Shown: piece by piece, positions 19,101-31,300 of the stretch
How the letters are laid out: each line of letters begins with the position of its first letter
Numbering within the stretch: position 1 is the stretch's first letter
From: Hypomyces perniciosus
Taxonomy: Eukaryota; Ascomycota; Sordariomycetes; Hypocreales; Hypocreaceae
Length of the DNA stretch: 64,000 bases
Assembly (NCBI GenBank): GCA_008477525.1
Contig: SPDT01000006.1
Location: 2,941,501-3,005,500, forward strand
Direction of reading: 5' to 3'
Translations under genes and position numbers: made by a program
Notes under the pieces: model-generated
What the model was told of the DNA's origin: nothing
Database searches by the model: none
Seen by the model: only the letters and a program-made list of their open reading frames with translations

Positions 19101-21329
19101 GATCTCAGCGCCATCATCATCACCACCAACACGCGACATTTGGCCCCCATCCTCAACGGTCGGTCGGTTTGAGCGAATCTGGATGTCTCAAGCGAAGGAG
19201 ATGCGCCACAACTTCGTTGACCAGATGACACTGTCTGAACCCTCCTCACCATCCCGGACAGTTCCGCAGCAAAGCATAATTGGCCCCCCGGGGTGCCTCG
19301 CTGACCTCGTATAGACGGACATACGGAGTAATACCATTTCGTACAGCCAACAAGACAACAGTCACAAACAGTCACAGACATTATCTCCACCACTATGGAG
19401 ACCATGCCATGAATATTTTACAAATCACCGCTGGTGAAAAAAAATGGCTACCGCAAACAAAAATGAAAAAAAGAGGGACAATCCAAAAACGAAAAGCATG
19501 ACGTCCCTCCCCAATGACGCCGGATCGAGATATCTATTCACAAAAAAGAAACGGCAAATCGATACCCACATCGCACCTCATTCATCAAAGCCCATCAAGT
19601 GTCGTACACGGACACGTCAATACTCGCTTGTCCTATTCTTCTCCTCCCACACAGACCTCCAGACACCCTGTGCGTCATTACGTGTGCAAAATCGAACCCT
19701 TGGGGGCTTCTGCAATGGCCAGATGCTGCTCCCTCCCTCTCCTTTGTGTGTGTGTTGTCAATCCCTGCGTCCTGTCTTCCTGTCATTGCTGGATCGACAA
19801 GGACCGTTGGGCAAACCTGCCTATCGGTGCGATCCCTGACTGGGCCGTATGTATGTGTGTACGTGCGTACATACATACAACATCCACCCTGTCAGCCTGT
19901 TACCCTGCATCCTCAAGGATCATAACATCTGAGAACCCACAAAAGAAGCTTCGATATGTCACCCCATGACAAAGGGACACAAGTACTTCGTAGAAGCATG
20001 ACAAAAACGAATCAGCCAATCGGGACACAAGCCTCTCTCCCCTCTGACTCCATCCCGTCTCCTCATTCCTAACGAATACATAATACTCGTTCGTACATGC
20101 AATACATATTTATCACACAACACCAAAAGCGTCGAGAGAAGAGAGGAGAAAGCATCAAGATAGGAAATCTCAACCGATGACCGCCATCCTCGGACATTTT
20201 CGGGCATTCGGGGTAGTGTTCTTCTCCCCTTGACTCTGTAGAGTTCCCTTTGTCCGAATACTGTACGGAGTATTTCGTACCAACAGTTAATATATTCGGA
20301 AAACTACCTTGTGATCACATACATACACACCTACCTAATCGTTGCTCATATCATACACAACCATGCATGTAGTATTACTCTTAGATGATACGTAAAAACC
20401 AAAAAAAAAGTGGAATCAAAGTCTTCCACAGAACAAGTCTCCCAGAGGCCAGCGCATTCTCGCACTCGGGAACAGTAGTAGTATCCATTGTCTGATTTCT
20501 ATTGTTGGGCTGTTGTAAATCTGCTCTATGGGATCATGCCATGTTCCCCAACTCATAGCGTGCGGCTCATGAACTGGCCCCGGACAACTGAACAATCAAC
20601 TGCCAGTGGATCCGCCTGGTCCAACAATTGCCATGTCATCCTAGGAGTGGCAAAGCATGGGGGGCTATTCATGTTCAAGTTCCATTCAACACAAGTTTTC
20701 TTTCTTCTTTGAAAAAAGGGGGGAGAATTTTTTCACAGAAAATCTTGGCACAATGACGATCTTGCCTTCAACCGGGCTTCTTTGTGTGTATTATAGAGTA
20801 CTGTCATCTATCTAGTCGGCTCCCTCGATGCCTTTGTTATAAAGTCCACCTTTCCTGCCAACCTCCTGTCCTGTTCCAGCCCCGGCAACTGACCTGCATG
20901 TTCAGCTCGGTCAATGAAACGGGAAGAAGAAAGATGTTGAACTTCTTTTTGTTTTCCCGAAAAACGCCTGTACGCATGTGCTGTTCTTGTGTATACCCTT
21001 TCGTAAGCGTAGCTCATTATGCAAATATCCTTTTGCAAGCCTTTTAACCTCGCTGTCAATGCAGATTTGCCCAAACCGTGTGTCTTTGTTGAAAGACGCC
21101 GCCGCTCCCAATCCTGGTATATCGTGAAACAAATCTTTCTCGAAAAGAAAATTAGACGCCAGAAACCGCCCCGCTCCCCACACCCTAGTGGAGAGACCTA
21201 TGGTTTCGTTGAGAACCGTACGCCGCCTGAATGTACCTGATTAAATGGACATAAAACACGTCGTTGTGAAATGTCACAGAGAGCTTGTTGAATACTCTCT
21301 AGTAGGTTGCAGTCGCTTTGAGCGACCGC
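16151..21329. other. 5.2-kb region without a recognisable gene
   Basis: This is the longest empty stretch in the left half. Only short frames occur; the largest (131 codons, from about 18919) has no protein-like composition. It lies upstream of the 212-residue protein gene and downstream of SAM synthetase. Features seen: TACGGAGTA at 16774, 19322 and 20264, a GACTGACAGTGACTGACTAG mini-repeat near 18303-18326, a G-run at 19080-19090, and long CT-rich tracts (17100-17160). It could hold a long non-coding RNA or an extended promoter. Confidence 0.55.
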
Positions 21330-22656
21330 TTAGAACTTGAGCTCCTTGGGCTTCTCCCAGCTGAAGCTCTGGTTGGTGCCGAAGTGTCCGTTCTTGGCAG
21401 TCTGGAGGTAGATGGGCTGAGTCAAGTTGAGCTCACGGACAATGACACCAGGTCGCAGGTCGAAGTTGTCGCGGATGATCTCGACGAGCTCCTCAGAGGT
21501 CTTCTCGGAGGTGCCATAGCTGTCAACGTAGATGGAGAGGGGCTCAGCAACACCGATGGCGTATGAGAGCTGGACAAGGGCACGGCGGGCGAGGCCGGCA
21601 GCGACAAGGGACTTGGCAATCCATCGACCGACGTAGGCAGCCGATCGGTCGACCTTGGAGAAGTCCTTACCGGAGAAGGCACCACCACCGTGGGCACCCC
21701 AGCCACCGTAGGTGTCGACGATGATCTTGCGACCAGTCAGACCGGCGTCACCCTGAGGGCCACCGATGATGAAGAGGCCAGAAGGCTGGATCTATAGAAA
21801 AGGTTATTGACATGTCCACAGAGGCGTCCAAGGCTGAAACATTGTGTACTTACGTGGTAGATGGTTCGGTCATCAAGGTACTTGGCGGGGATGCTGGTCT
21901 TGATGATCTTCTCGAGAATCTCCTTGCGCAGCTCCTCGGTGGTGATATCGGCAGAGTGCTGGGCAGAGACGACGACAGTGTCGACGCGGAGGGGAACAAC
22001 GGCACCGTTGTCGTGCTTGTACTCGACGGTAACCTGGGTCTTGGTGTCGGGACGGAGCCAGGGGAGAGAACCATCACGGCGGGCAGCAGACATGGCGGCG
22101 TTCAGCTTGTGGGCAAGCTGGAGGGTCAAGGGGAACAGCTCAGGAGTCTCGTCGGTGGCATAGCCGAACATGATACCCTGGTCACCAGCACCAAGACGCT
22201 CAAGAGCCTCGTCGTAGTGAAGACCCTGAGCAATATCAGGGGACTGCTGCTCAATAGCGACGAGCAGGTTGAGGGTCTTGTAGTCGAAGCCCTTGGAGGA
22301 GTCATCGTAGCCAATGTCCTTGATGGTGTTACGGACGATGGACTGGTAGTCAAGCTTGGCATTGGTTGAGATTTCACCAAAGACCATGATCATACCAGTC
22401 TTGGTGGCTGTCTCGCAAGCAACCTTGGAGAGGGGGTCCTGAGCCAAGCAGGCATCGAGAATGGAGTCTGAGACCTGATCGGCAATCTTATCGGGGTGGC
22501 CTTCACCAACGGACTCGGACTGTCGGACTGTCAGCCATGGGCACTCGGAGAATTGAGGGGGCGGGGATTATGAGACAGGGGATAGGAACAGTGAGCGCTT
22601 ACGGTGAAGAGGAAAGTGCCAGTCTTGACACCGTTGGTACCGTTGGTAAGAGACAT
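21330..22656 (-). CDS. S-adenosylmethionine synthetase (methionine adenosyltransferase)
   Basis: Cytosolic enzyme making S-adenosylmethionine from methionine and ATP, the methyl donor for the cell. Three exons, 22603-22656, 21854-22519 and 21330-21791, join in frame to 393 residues, the normal length. Signature segments: [15 protein letters not shown] (ATP/metal site), [16 protein letters not shown] (methionine-site loop), [15 protein letters not shown] (P-loop-like), and the C-terminal [13 protein letters not shown]. Exon 1 codes only the short leader [18 protein letters not shown], as in Aspergillus orthologues. The intron 1 acceptor lies in a duplicated GACAGTCC; only the downstream AG keeps frame. 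The ATG at 22654-22656 is followed upstream by a ~200-bp probable leader. Confidence 0.96.
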
Positions 22657-23481
22657 GATGGCGAAGAGAGAGTATTGAGTATTAGGAATTGATTAGGTGG
22701 AAGGGAATGAGAGAAATTGCGATAAGGCGGTACAGAGCACAGAACAAGGCTGCGAGAGTAAACCGAATACAGACGTCTGGAAACAGCGATTGTTAGCGAA
22801 CTGGCGAGAGAAGATGACAGAAGCTCAAGCAAAGGACGTACCACCGAGAGGTGATGTGTGGACAAGAGGGCGAATGGTTGAATTGGAGTGAATGAAGATG
22901 AAAAGTAGAGGAGGAGTGCGGAGCGTTTTTATTTCTATGTGCCGAATGTCGGAATTCGGGGGATTAAGCCACGCAGCACGTCTTCCAGCCTGGTCTCAAA
23001 AAATATTAGTACTAGTACTACTAAGATTGTTGAGCCGAGAGCGCAGCAGATGGCCCGGGTTAAGGAGTAACCTGAGACATGGCGTAAAGTTCGGTGTGAT
23101 GGATGTATGCCCTATTGTCCATTACCAGCTTATTTGCCGTAATTGCGCCATATCACATCCTGCAATTGCAATGGATGCGTCAGCCGGCCTGCGCCTCTCC
23201 CCCCTGCCAATCCCTTATCCTAGCACTGCAACCCCTCCTCTAGACCCTATCTACTAAGGCTCCGCGATAATTTTTTTTTCTCTGCCACCACCAGTGTGCT
23301 GACCGCCTGCCCCAACGTGCGGGCAGACTGAGCCGCCTCGAGCGCCTCTAGGTAGGCGGGGCCCCCACTATCTCAAGCAAGCTTTGCCCATTTTTCTCTA
23401 TTCTTCGCAAAAGCGTCATGAGACGTTTGAGACTCGGCGACAGCAGCCTCGCAAGCGATTCACCAGGCCATTTTCGCAGCC
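22657..23481. other. Divergent promoter region (SAM synthetase / GPN3)
   Basis: An 825-bp non-coding region between divergent starts. It has a T-run at 23271-23279 and a CT/GC-rich stretch ahead of GPN3. No gene or clear regulatory site could be assigned. Confidence 0.55.
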
Positions 23482-24496
23482 ATGAGCAAGTTCGGAGCAA
23501 TGGTCATGGGCCCCGCAGGGGCGGGCAAGGTATGCAAGCTCCGATATACGCAACCCATGTTTTAATCCTCCGACCAACTCCGACCGAACCACCGTTAGTC
23601 TCTCCGTGCGCCGAAAGCTGACGCCCTCCCTTCCACAGTCCACCTTCTGCGCAGCGCTCATCACCCACCTGCAACTCAACCGACGGTCGGCCTTCTATGT
23701 CAACCTTGATCCTGCCGCCGAATCCTTCGAGCACCAGCCCGACCTCGATATCAAAGAGCTCATCTCCCTCCGAGATGCCATGGAGGAGGTGGGCCTCGGG
23801 CCCAATGGCGGCCTCATATATTGCTTCGAGTTTCTGATGGAGAACCTCGACTGGCTGACCGAAGCCCTCGACTCCCTGACTGAGGACTATCTCATCATAT
23901 TCGACATGCCGGGCCAGATCGAGCTCTACACCCATATTCCGATTCTCCCGACCCTCGTCAAGTTCCTCTCGCAGTCTGGTTCGCTGGACATCCGCCTGGC
24001 TGCCGTATATCTCCTGGAGGCGACTTTCGTCGTGGACCGAGCCAAGTACTTCGCCGGTACGCTCAGTGCCATGAGCGCCATGCTCATGCTCGAGGTTCCG
24101 CACATCAACGTCCTGTCCAAGATGGATCTTGTAAAAGACCAAGTAAAGAAGAAGGATTTGAAGAAATTCTTAACCCCGGACGTGGGCCTGCTAGACGATG
24201 ATCCGATAGAACGCTCCCGGCGAATAACCGAGGGACCTGACGAGGAGGACGATGAATCTGCTCGCCCTGACGAGGCCAGCCAGGTGATGAAGGGCGCGAG
24301 CTTCAGGCGACTGAACCGCGCTGTTGCCGGGCTCATCGAAAGCTTCAGCATGATTAACTACTTGAAGCTTGACGTGACGGACGAAGAGAGTGTGGGAGGC
24401 ATCTTAAGTCACATTGATGATTGCATCCAATATCACGAGGCCCAAGACCCGAGGGATCCGGGTGACTCGGATGCTGAGAACGACGACGACGATTAA
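23482..24496 (+). CDS. GPN3: GPN-loop GTPase 3
   Basis: Small GTPase of the GPN family, needed with GPN1 for RNA polymerase II assembly and nuclear import. Exon 1 is 23482-23529 and exon 2 is 23639-24496; together 301 residues. The intron interrupts the Walker A motif, and splicing restores GPAGAGKST. The Gly-Pro-Asn loop (GLGPNGG) that defines the family is at about residue 71, followed by FDMPGQIEL (G3) and NVLSKMDL (the NKxD-like G4, here SKMD). Residues 187-230 form an acidic insert typical of GPN3, and the C terminus ends in an acidic tail. The ATG was chosen because MSKFGAMVMGPAGAGK is the standard N terminus. Confidence 0.93.
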
Positions 24497-24847
24497 ACCT
24501 AAAACGAATCCTATGTAACAGGAAAAACAAAAAAGCAAACAGCATTTCCATTTCGGGGGTATTTTGCATAGCGATGGCGTTGGGGTTCTGTGTTGAGGGA
24601 AACATGCCTGGAGTAGACTAATCTTCAATGGCTATTCCATTCCCCATCCTTCTGTTGTTGCGCTGGTTCGTCGTAATGCAACCGTTTCCAAAATAAAATC
24701 GTAATCTCATGGTCCCATTTCCTTTCCTAAATCCCATTTCCTTCTCGTTTCATACTTTTTGCCTTTCCCTTCGTCATCATCATTGTCATTCTTCCTCCAG
24801 TCCTTCTCCCAGCCCCACATGTCTTGCGAATATCTCGGACACCATAA
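24497..24847. other. Convergent 3' region
   Basis: Shared 3' region between GPN3 (+) and the APQ12 gene (-); CT-rich at 24710-24820, with no gene visible. Confidence 0.6.
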
Positions 24848-25390
24848 TCACCTGCCGGAGCTCCGGCCTTGCGTGTATCCGTAGTGCCCAGTTGCCTGCT
24901 GTCCCTCGTACCTCTTATACTCATCCAGCCAAACATTCTTCACCACACCCATGTATCCCATAATCTTGGCGCCCACAATAGTCGCGTCTTTGGCGCTGAC
25001 AAACACGCCCCTATTCCACACCCACGCCGCGAGCGCCGCAACCGCGGCCCAGAACACAGCGCGCATGGCCAGTCGGGTCCACCACATGACAATACGGCGG
25101 ATCCAGTTCAGCACGACGAAGAACGAGACGATGACGAGCACCGGGATGAGCATGTCGACAACGCCCTGGTTTGCCTGCATGAGGGACAGGAAACGCGCGA
25201 TGAGAGGCTGCAGGAGCGGCAGGAGGGCGGTGTAGACACGGTGTCCTTGTTTTAAGATCTGGTTCTTGACGACATGGAGAGGGGAGCGCGGGTTCAGGAT
25301 GTGTGTGTTGACGAGGTTGAAGAACTCCGGGGGGAGCACCGAGGAGAGGAGGTGCGTGGTCAACGTGTCGTCCATGATGGAGTTGGGCAT
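24848..25390 (-). CDS. APQ12 family nuclear envelope/ER membrane protein
   Basis: Single exon, 180 residues. APQ12 proteins sit in the ER and nuclear envelope and affect nuclear pore assembly, membrane lipid state and mRNA export in yeast. Two hydrophobic segments are visible, about residues 80-97 (VDMLIPVLVIVSFFVVLNWI) and 105-122 (TRLAMRAVFWAAVAALAAWVW), separated by the short basic loop RRIVMWW; this pair of helices is the APQ12 signature. The N-terminal 75 residues carry an amphipathic region, and the C-terminal ~55 residues are hydrophilic with a Gly/Tyr-rich end. Converges with GPN3. Confidence 0.8.
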   Translation of the reverse strand: MPNSIMDDTLTTHLLSSVLPPEFFNLVNTHILNPRSPLHVVKNQILKQGHRVYTALLPLLQPLIARFLSLMQANQGVVDMLIPVLVIVSFFVVLNWIRRIVMWWTRLAMRAVFWAAVAALAAWVWNRGVFVSAKDATIVGAKIMGYMGVVKNVWLDEYKRYEGQQATGHYGYTQGRSSGR

Positions 25391-25675
25391 CGTGAGAGTG
25401 GAGACCGTAAGGCTTTGTGTGTGCTCTTCTGTTCGGACTCTGAAGTAGAGAGAGGTAATAGTAGGTGGCTAATAGAACGGCGAGCGAAGAAGGAAAAAAG
25501 TATAGCAGAGAGGTGTTGTTGTGGTTGGTAGAAGGAGAAGGAGGTGGCAGAAATTTAGACGGTGTGCGAGCTTGCTGGTCTTATCCAGGGGATCTGGATA
25601 AGAAAGATAGGGGACCAGGGGACCAAAGTCACTAAAGGGAGCAAGCGGGGCGCGCAGTAGTGACCCCAGTGAAGG

Positions 25676-25701
25676 TACTCCGTACTACTTCGTACTCCGT
25701 A
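25676..25701. repeat. Tandem pair of the TACTCCGTA motif
   Basis: Two identical 9-mers at 25676-25684 and 25693-25701, separated by eight bases. Part of the dispersed family of 17 copies in this window. Confidence 0.8.
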
Positions 25702-26444
25702 TAAGATCTGAGCAACTCCTCCTTCACTCACAGGCGGTCGGGCGACGCGCTCCAATTTGTACCTGAGAGTGATGTGATTGTTAGGCTCGCGGGTGTGCAT
25801 GTGTTTCTGCACTTTATGTGCAGATACCCAAACATCAACTCGTGATCAAAGCCTCCGCACGCGCGCCAACACATTCACCACGCATACCTCTTCAGCGTTA
25901 ATAAGTCGGACGCGGCTCATTCGTGGTGCCGTCTGCCTTCCATTACCCGTTGCAGACTTGACTGGCAATCACTCGTCGTCGTTCTCCTCTCTGCCTAACA
26001 GCACACCGACGAGCAAATCTGAGTCGAGTTTCGTCTTCCCCTCTCTCGGGCATCAGGTCTCGCCGTACACATGTCCGCACCAGGTCATCACAAACGTGCA
26101 TGTTTCTGAATAGCCTGATTTTAATAATAAAAGTAATAAAAATAATCGCAATAATAAAAAGAATAAAAAATAAACAACATTAGTTATTCATTGATCTCAT
26201 AGTGCTTTGGCCGTCTGCGCGCTACTATGCATCTCCCCCGCATGTGAAGTGAGCCAGCGCGAGCGTAATATGTAGTTTCGCTTCGTAATAAAGAAATTAT
26301 CGGCAGAAAGAAGAAAAGGGTATCGAAAGGGTAATTCATCCACACCGAACATTATAAAAATGAAGAGAAAAAAAGACCGTGGCCGGCACCAGTGTCAGTG
26401 TAGTATCCATTTTCGCCGCCACGCCGGTTCGTCGTCAAAGCCTT

Positions 26445-26466
26445 TCCCTCTCCCTCTCCCTCTCCC
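26445..26466. repeat. CCCTCT microsatellite
   Basis: About 3.5 tandem hexamers about 100 bp beyond the stop codon of the disordered-protein gene. Confidence 0.7.
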
Positions 26467-26560
26467 TCGACATAGAACGATAGGAGCTAATCCATACTCC
26501 AAAAATACGCCAGAGCAAAAGTCTCCAATCATCAAGCCATTACCCGTGTTTTGTTTGTTG

Positions 26561-29155
26561 TCATAGGAGCTCGGTCTCGCCCCCAAGAATTCGGCGGGCT
26601 TCTTCAATCCTTCGTCTATACAAATCATGGCCGCCGGTATAAGCTCCATCGGGCTCACCCAATGCCGTCACGCATTTCACTAGACTGGCCACCAGTTTTT
26701 CCACCGACAACTGATCCTCTTTAGACAACGATTGGATTGCAGGCGATGGCCCTCCTCTATCATTGATCTCTTTCTCGTAGATACTGCCAGCATCGTTCAT
26801 GGGCGAGTCCGTCGCCTGCCTCAACCCGTGGTCGGGAGAGCTACCAGGCGTCAGTATTCCGCCGTTCAACTTTGTCTTGTTCACCAGTGGGAAGCTTCGG
26901 TTGGTCCCGGTAGATTCGAATGATGAGAACGACGGCCGGTGGAGAGTCGAAGTAATCGAGCTGTTACTCAAGGGCCGGTGTATCACCGAGTTTGCCCTCC
27001 GCCTGTTATCCTTATACGCCATCCCATCAATACTGTTTGCGGATTCGTTTTCGTGTCGGGTGTCCTCGAACAAATCTGCCGGGGTGTAGACCCTGCACAC
27101 CCCTTGAGCTGTAGAGCTACGACTTAGAACTCCTTCCGTTGCTGTTTCAAACGAGTCTGCAGACGTGGCCGTATCCACGCTGCCCCTTCGCTGACGAGGC
27201 ATGATTGGCCCGCGGGTGGTTTCAACTGAATCGTTCGAGCTCACACTTCCCGAGCGCGATCGCCGTCCGGCTAGTGTGCTCATCGCAGAGTGCAGGAAGA
27301 AGTGCTCATAATCGAACGCATCCTCGCGATCCTCGTGAGAGACTTGGTCCTGGGGACTCTCGTGATACAGTGATTCTCCACTCTCACTCTCATAGCCATC
27401 AGCAATAGCCTCCTGACTCTGCTCGCTCTCCTTGGCGACATGGGGATCACCACCTTCTCCATGTGAACCATTCAGTTTGTCGTCAGACACCTCCTCATCC
27501 TCTCCCTTGTTCGAATCTGATGACTCATGGCTCTCAAGAGTTATACCTTGATGAGCTTCTTGACTTTCGTGTGTCTCAAGATCCTTGCTTTCAACATTCT
27601 CATCGTCCTCTTCTTCAGCAACGTCGGACCTCTCTTCCACTTTCTCTTGTTCGTTATCGTCACTACTGCCAGGGGTGTTTGCGTTGGTTTTCTCCGTCAA
27701 GGCTGGACTGTGCTCATCAGAGCTGTAGACACTCCGGGGCTCTGAAGCCCCTTGGTCCCATGTTGCATGAGTGAAGGGACTTGGTGTGCGGAGACTTTGC
27801 AAACTGCGACGCTTCATGCTATCCGCCCTTGCCTGTTCTCTCAGACTGGAGATCTTTCCCTTCAGTCCTTTCATCTGATCCTGAAGGTCGCGCATCTGCG
27901 TTACCGAGGCAGAACGTGTCAGTCCGACATCAGAATAGTACGTGCCAAATGTTGGGCTTGCTAGACCGGCCGATCGCGGCCCGTTTCGCCTGGTTCCAAC
28001 ATCAAATGCATCATCATCCTCGCTTAACGGCTCCAGTGTGGTATCGATATGATGTGAAAGTCCATAAGCACCGCGACCTGATGCACTCCCTAGTCCATCC
28101 ATGCTCCTAGACGTGGGCAAGGGTCGCCGGTAACCCCCAGCAGCCCCAAGGGCACTAGCGGATCGTTGAGGGTATCCAGACAGCTTTGAGGCCCCTGCAA
28201 CACCCTTTTCGCTCATGTTTCTCGAGTGGCTTGGAGGCGCTGAAGACATGATCGGTCCACGAGACACTGGAGACGGGCCTCCAATTGGAGGCGATGGTGT
28301 CGAGCCATCTGATACAGACGAATAACTCAGAGTTCGTGCTCGAGTGAGGTTATCCTCCATGTGCTAGAGTGGTGTTAGTGCCATTTCTGGGCAAATCATG
28401 CTGCGTAGTTTGAAACTCACCGTGAGCCTCAGCTTGGCATTCGCCAGGATTTGCTCCGCCCGTTGACTGATGGAGATCATTGAGGCGTTATCATCACTCA
28501 ATCTCTGAGCAGGCAGTTTGCTAACAGTGAGTGGATGTGCAACTGGGTTCTCTTCCACGTATGAGGAAGCCAGACTTTCCTCGTCATCTCCCTGGAAGTT
28601 GCTATCACCACCTACACTGGCCGAGTCATCAAAATCAAGGAACGCGCCGCCATTGTCCTGGGTATTGATCGTGCTCGTTGATTCGGTTGAAAGTCGCCGC
28701 TCGCGCCCTATGTACTGTTGTCGCTTCTCGGCAATCCTCTTCCCCATTGCCAGTGACGATCGCAATGGAATGTCCTCGTCCGTGCTGCGGTTCGAACGGC
28801 GTGATGTATTTCGGGATATCACACGGCCAACGTTGCTTTCCACCTCTGTCACCTCACCAATATCCGAAAGCATAGTTCCATTGCCGTAGAGGATAGGCGT
28901 CGTGAGGGGGTTCGGGTTCACATAAAAGTTATTCTGGGAGAATTGAAACCCGTCCGCGATAGAATGGCCGCTATTCCACATCGAAAGGGGCAATGGTGCT
29001 CCATCGTTATCCGTCTCTGGCTCGTCATAGTCGGGAAGAATCATGTCGGGATTGGTCAAGGTTGGTGATCCGGGCTGAGGCGCATACGGTACTGCCGTTC
29101 CAGGAGCATCGTGTCGGCCATTCTGGCGATTGAGGGAAAGCGTCTGCGTCAACAT
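26561..29155 (-). CDS. Large disordered/coiled-coil protein of unknown function
   Basis: Two exons, 28421-29155 and 26561-28363, joined by a 57-bp intron (GTGAGT...CTCTAG) in frame as KLRLTHMEDNLTRARTL; total 845 residues. The ATG of the second exon is therefore internal, not a separate gene start. Most of the chain is Ser/Pro/Asp-rich and probably unstructured, with many S-P/T-P sites. A short coiled coil lies at about residues 375-405 (QMRDLQDQMKGLKGKISSLREQ), another helix precedes the junction (ISQRAEQILANAKLRL), and a strongly acidic block follows (about 470-610). The last ~60 residues (SVEKLVASLVKCVTALGE ... RRIEEARRILGG) look like a folded conserved end. No family was recognised; the pattern suits a scaffold or cell-polarity protein, which is inference. 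Confidence 0.75.
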
Positions 29156-31300
29156 GGCTGTTGGTAGGTATAGGAGATTAGATTGTAGTGAGAGACACTG
29201 CTCAGGGGCGTGTCAAAGCACAGGAGAAGCAAGTTCCTACTGCTTCCTGGACGCTGAGGCCCAAGATGGTTATAGAAGGGACCTCGTGGGTCAATAATCC
29301 TGTGAATAGCCGCCAGTCGAATCGGACGATCCACAGATGTCAGGCAGGGGGTTCGCTTCGAGTCGGCTTGCGAGTCCTCAGCTGCCGAACACCATACGGA
29401 AGGGCGCCGAGAAAAGTGCCGTCACCGTGAATTGAGCCCCAAGACGTGATCACCAGAAAGGAGGTCTGGTTGAAGAAAACAACCGGACGATCGATCGAGC
29501 GCGCCACGAGGGGAAAAGAGCGACAGTGGAGCAAGGGCCGATGTTAAGATTGGGTATTGCCAGCGGTTATTTCGGTTGGGGTACTGAGAGCGGGATTTTG
29601 GGTGAACAGAGCATGCTGAGTCAACAAAAAACGGCGGCAGATTTCAAATCTTCACAAGTTTCTATGGCTGACGCTGGAGGCTCGGGCCGCCCTCGTCAAA
29701 GATTTGGATGAAGGAGGTTGTTTTAACAGGGGGGGGGGCGAGAAATGATCAGAGGAGGCTTTCTTTCAAGGTGGTGTGGTGGTACATTAGGTAGGCGCTC
29801 GTTCTGGGCGGCTTGGGGGCTAATAGGTTTAGCACGCCCGTAACTAATAGTAGTTCTAGTCGTCGTAGCACTCCTACCAACAAAGCACGCAGAGGCAGTA
29901 GAATGGAAGATGCAAAAGAAATTCAAAATAAAATATAAATAAAATAAATTAATAAGAGTCCGAATGACACCATGGCAATTGAGTTTTCAGAATTCATCTG
30001 CAAACATGACATGGCCAGCTGAACTGTCGCGCCATGTATGCGTAGAGGCGGCCTTAGTGCCATGTGTCGGGTATCTATCTGTACGGATACGGAGTAGCAC
30101 CAGGTGGGATATTACCTAAGGCCTGTGATGGGATGAGTTAAATGAAGAAGCGCTTCCACGATGATGAACTGTAACAGACAGATTGCGACATACTCGTAAT
30201 CAGACATCAATCAATACTCCATACATTGAACTCTTTGACGGTAATACTATCCTCCCCCCTCGTTTGCCTGTACTACTCTGTGATCACGAGGGCTCGCACA
30301 GACAGGCATTCGTAAACACATGCGGTGAAACAAAGGGAACAAAGCGTGGCTGGAGAATCCAACCAGTGAGAGACATGGCTTGTTTCTTGGATGCAGCTGC
30401 ATGGCGTAAAGAAAAACGAAGCCAGACCCGGCAATTGGCGGAGTATTATTAAAATAAAGCCTTGACCGTGAGCACTACTCCATTGTGGGAGAACGGCCCA
30501 TTCAATGTGGATGAGAATCGACCATCGTTCTCATTGGTCTCAGATTCTGTCTGTCATCATGCCCAGCGCATATATATGCTACCATTCGAAATGGTATGCT
30601 TCTCAACTTATGTCAGGCATTGCTGTCAACGATTAGGCATCTACTCATAACAAACGAACGTGTGACCTGTCTGCTCAGCAATTGCTGCAGCCGCTCTTCA
30701 CAATCCTCCAATTTTCCTTTTTTCCAACGCCGTTGTTTGCAACCCCACTAGTTTTCCAGCTGGGCCTCTCGCCAATCTTACTCGGCTGTCAGCACCACGA
30801 CAGAAGAGGTAATAGGCACTCTGCAATTGGCTGCTGGAAGTGGCCTCCTGGAAGAAGTCCTCTGTTGTGCCTTTTATTGTCGGTGCTGTATGGAGTATGG
30901 AGTATGGAGCATGGAATGCGGAATGTGGAATGCGGAGGAGGGACCACTGAATAAGCACCCGACTCCGCTCCGAGTCCGGGGCCTCCACCAGCAAACCTAG
31001 GTCATCACTTTTGCAACCATCCGCTTTCAAGGCTGTTTGCTCCGGAGAGGCTTCAAAGGTTGGACTACGTCTGTACTTGCTCTTCCCGTTGTTGTCAATA
31101 GAACCACATTTATACCAACAAACCGGTTCTCATGGAGGAAGATACATCTGCCACTTCAGGGCCACTATTTTCGTTTGCCTCGCAGTCTGGAATGCTTTGG
31201 GAGGCTCTCGAGCAAAAGACTTGGCCATTTGACATCTGTCTTGAGATTTCAGGTCCTTCCCGACCTCCACCATACCGACACGCATTGAGTGTATTCAGAG
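29156..31300. other. Intergenic region
   Basis: No supported gene. Upstream part of the disordered-protein gene, a G-run at about 29731-29739, an A/T-rich stretch near 29925-29955, a TACGGAGTA motif at 30088, and an imperfect TATGGAG/AATGCGG repeat at 30888-30937. Confidence 0.55.

Larger units (their letters stand above)
25391..26560. other. Intergenic region
   Basis: No supported gene. Contains two TACTCCGTA copies 17 bp apart (25676-25701), an A/T-rich AATAA-type tract (26115-26175) and a CCCTCT microsatellite (26445-26466) near the 3' end of the next gene. Confidence 0.55.

Noticed and set aside
18919..19314. 131-codon frame in the large gap
   Set aside because: Spans a G-run, lacks a domain, and has no protein-like pattern of residues.
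28300..28420. Two separate genes at 26561-28360 and 28364-29155
   Set aside because: GTGAGT at 28420 and CTCTAG at 28364 define a 57-bp intron that joins both frames in phase.
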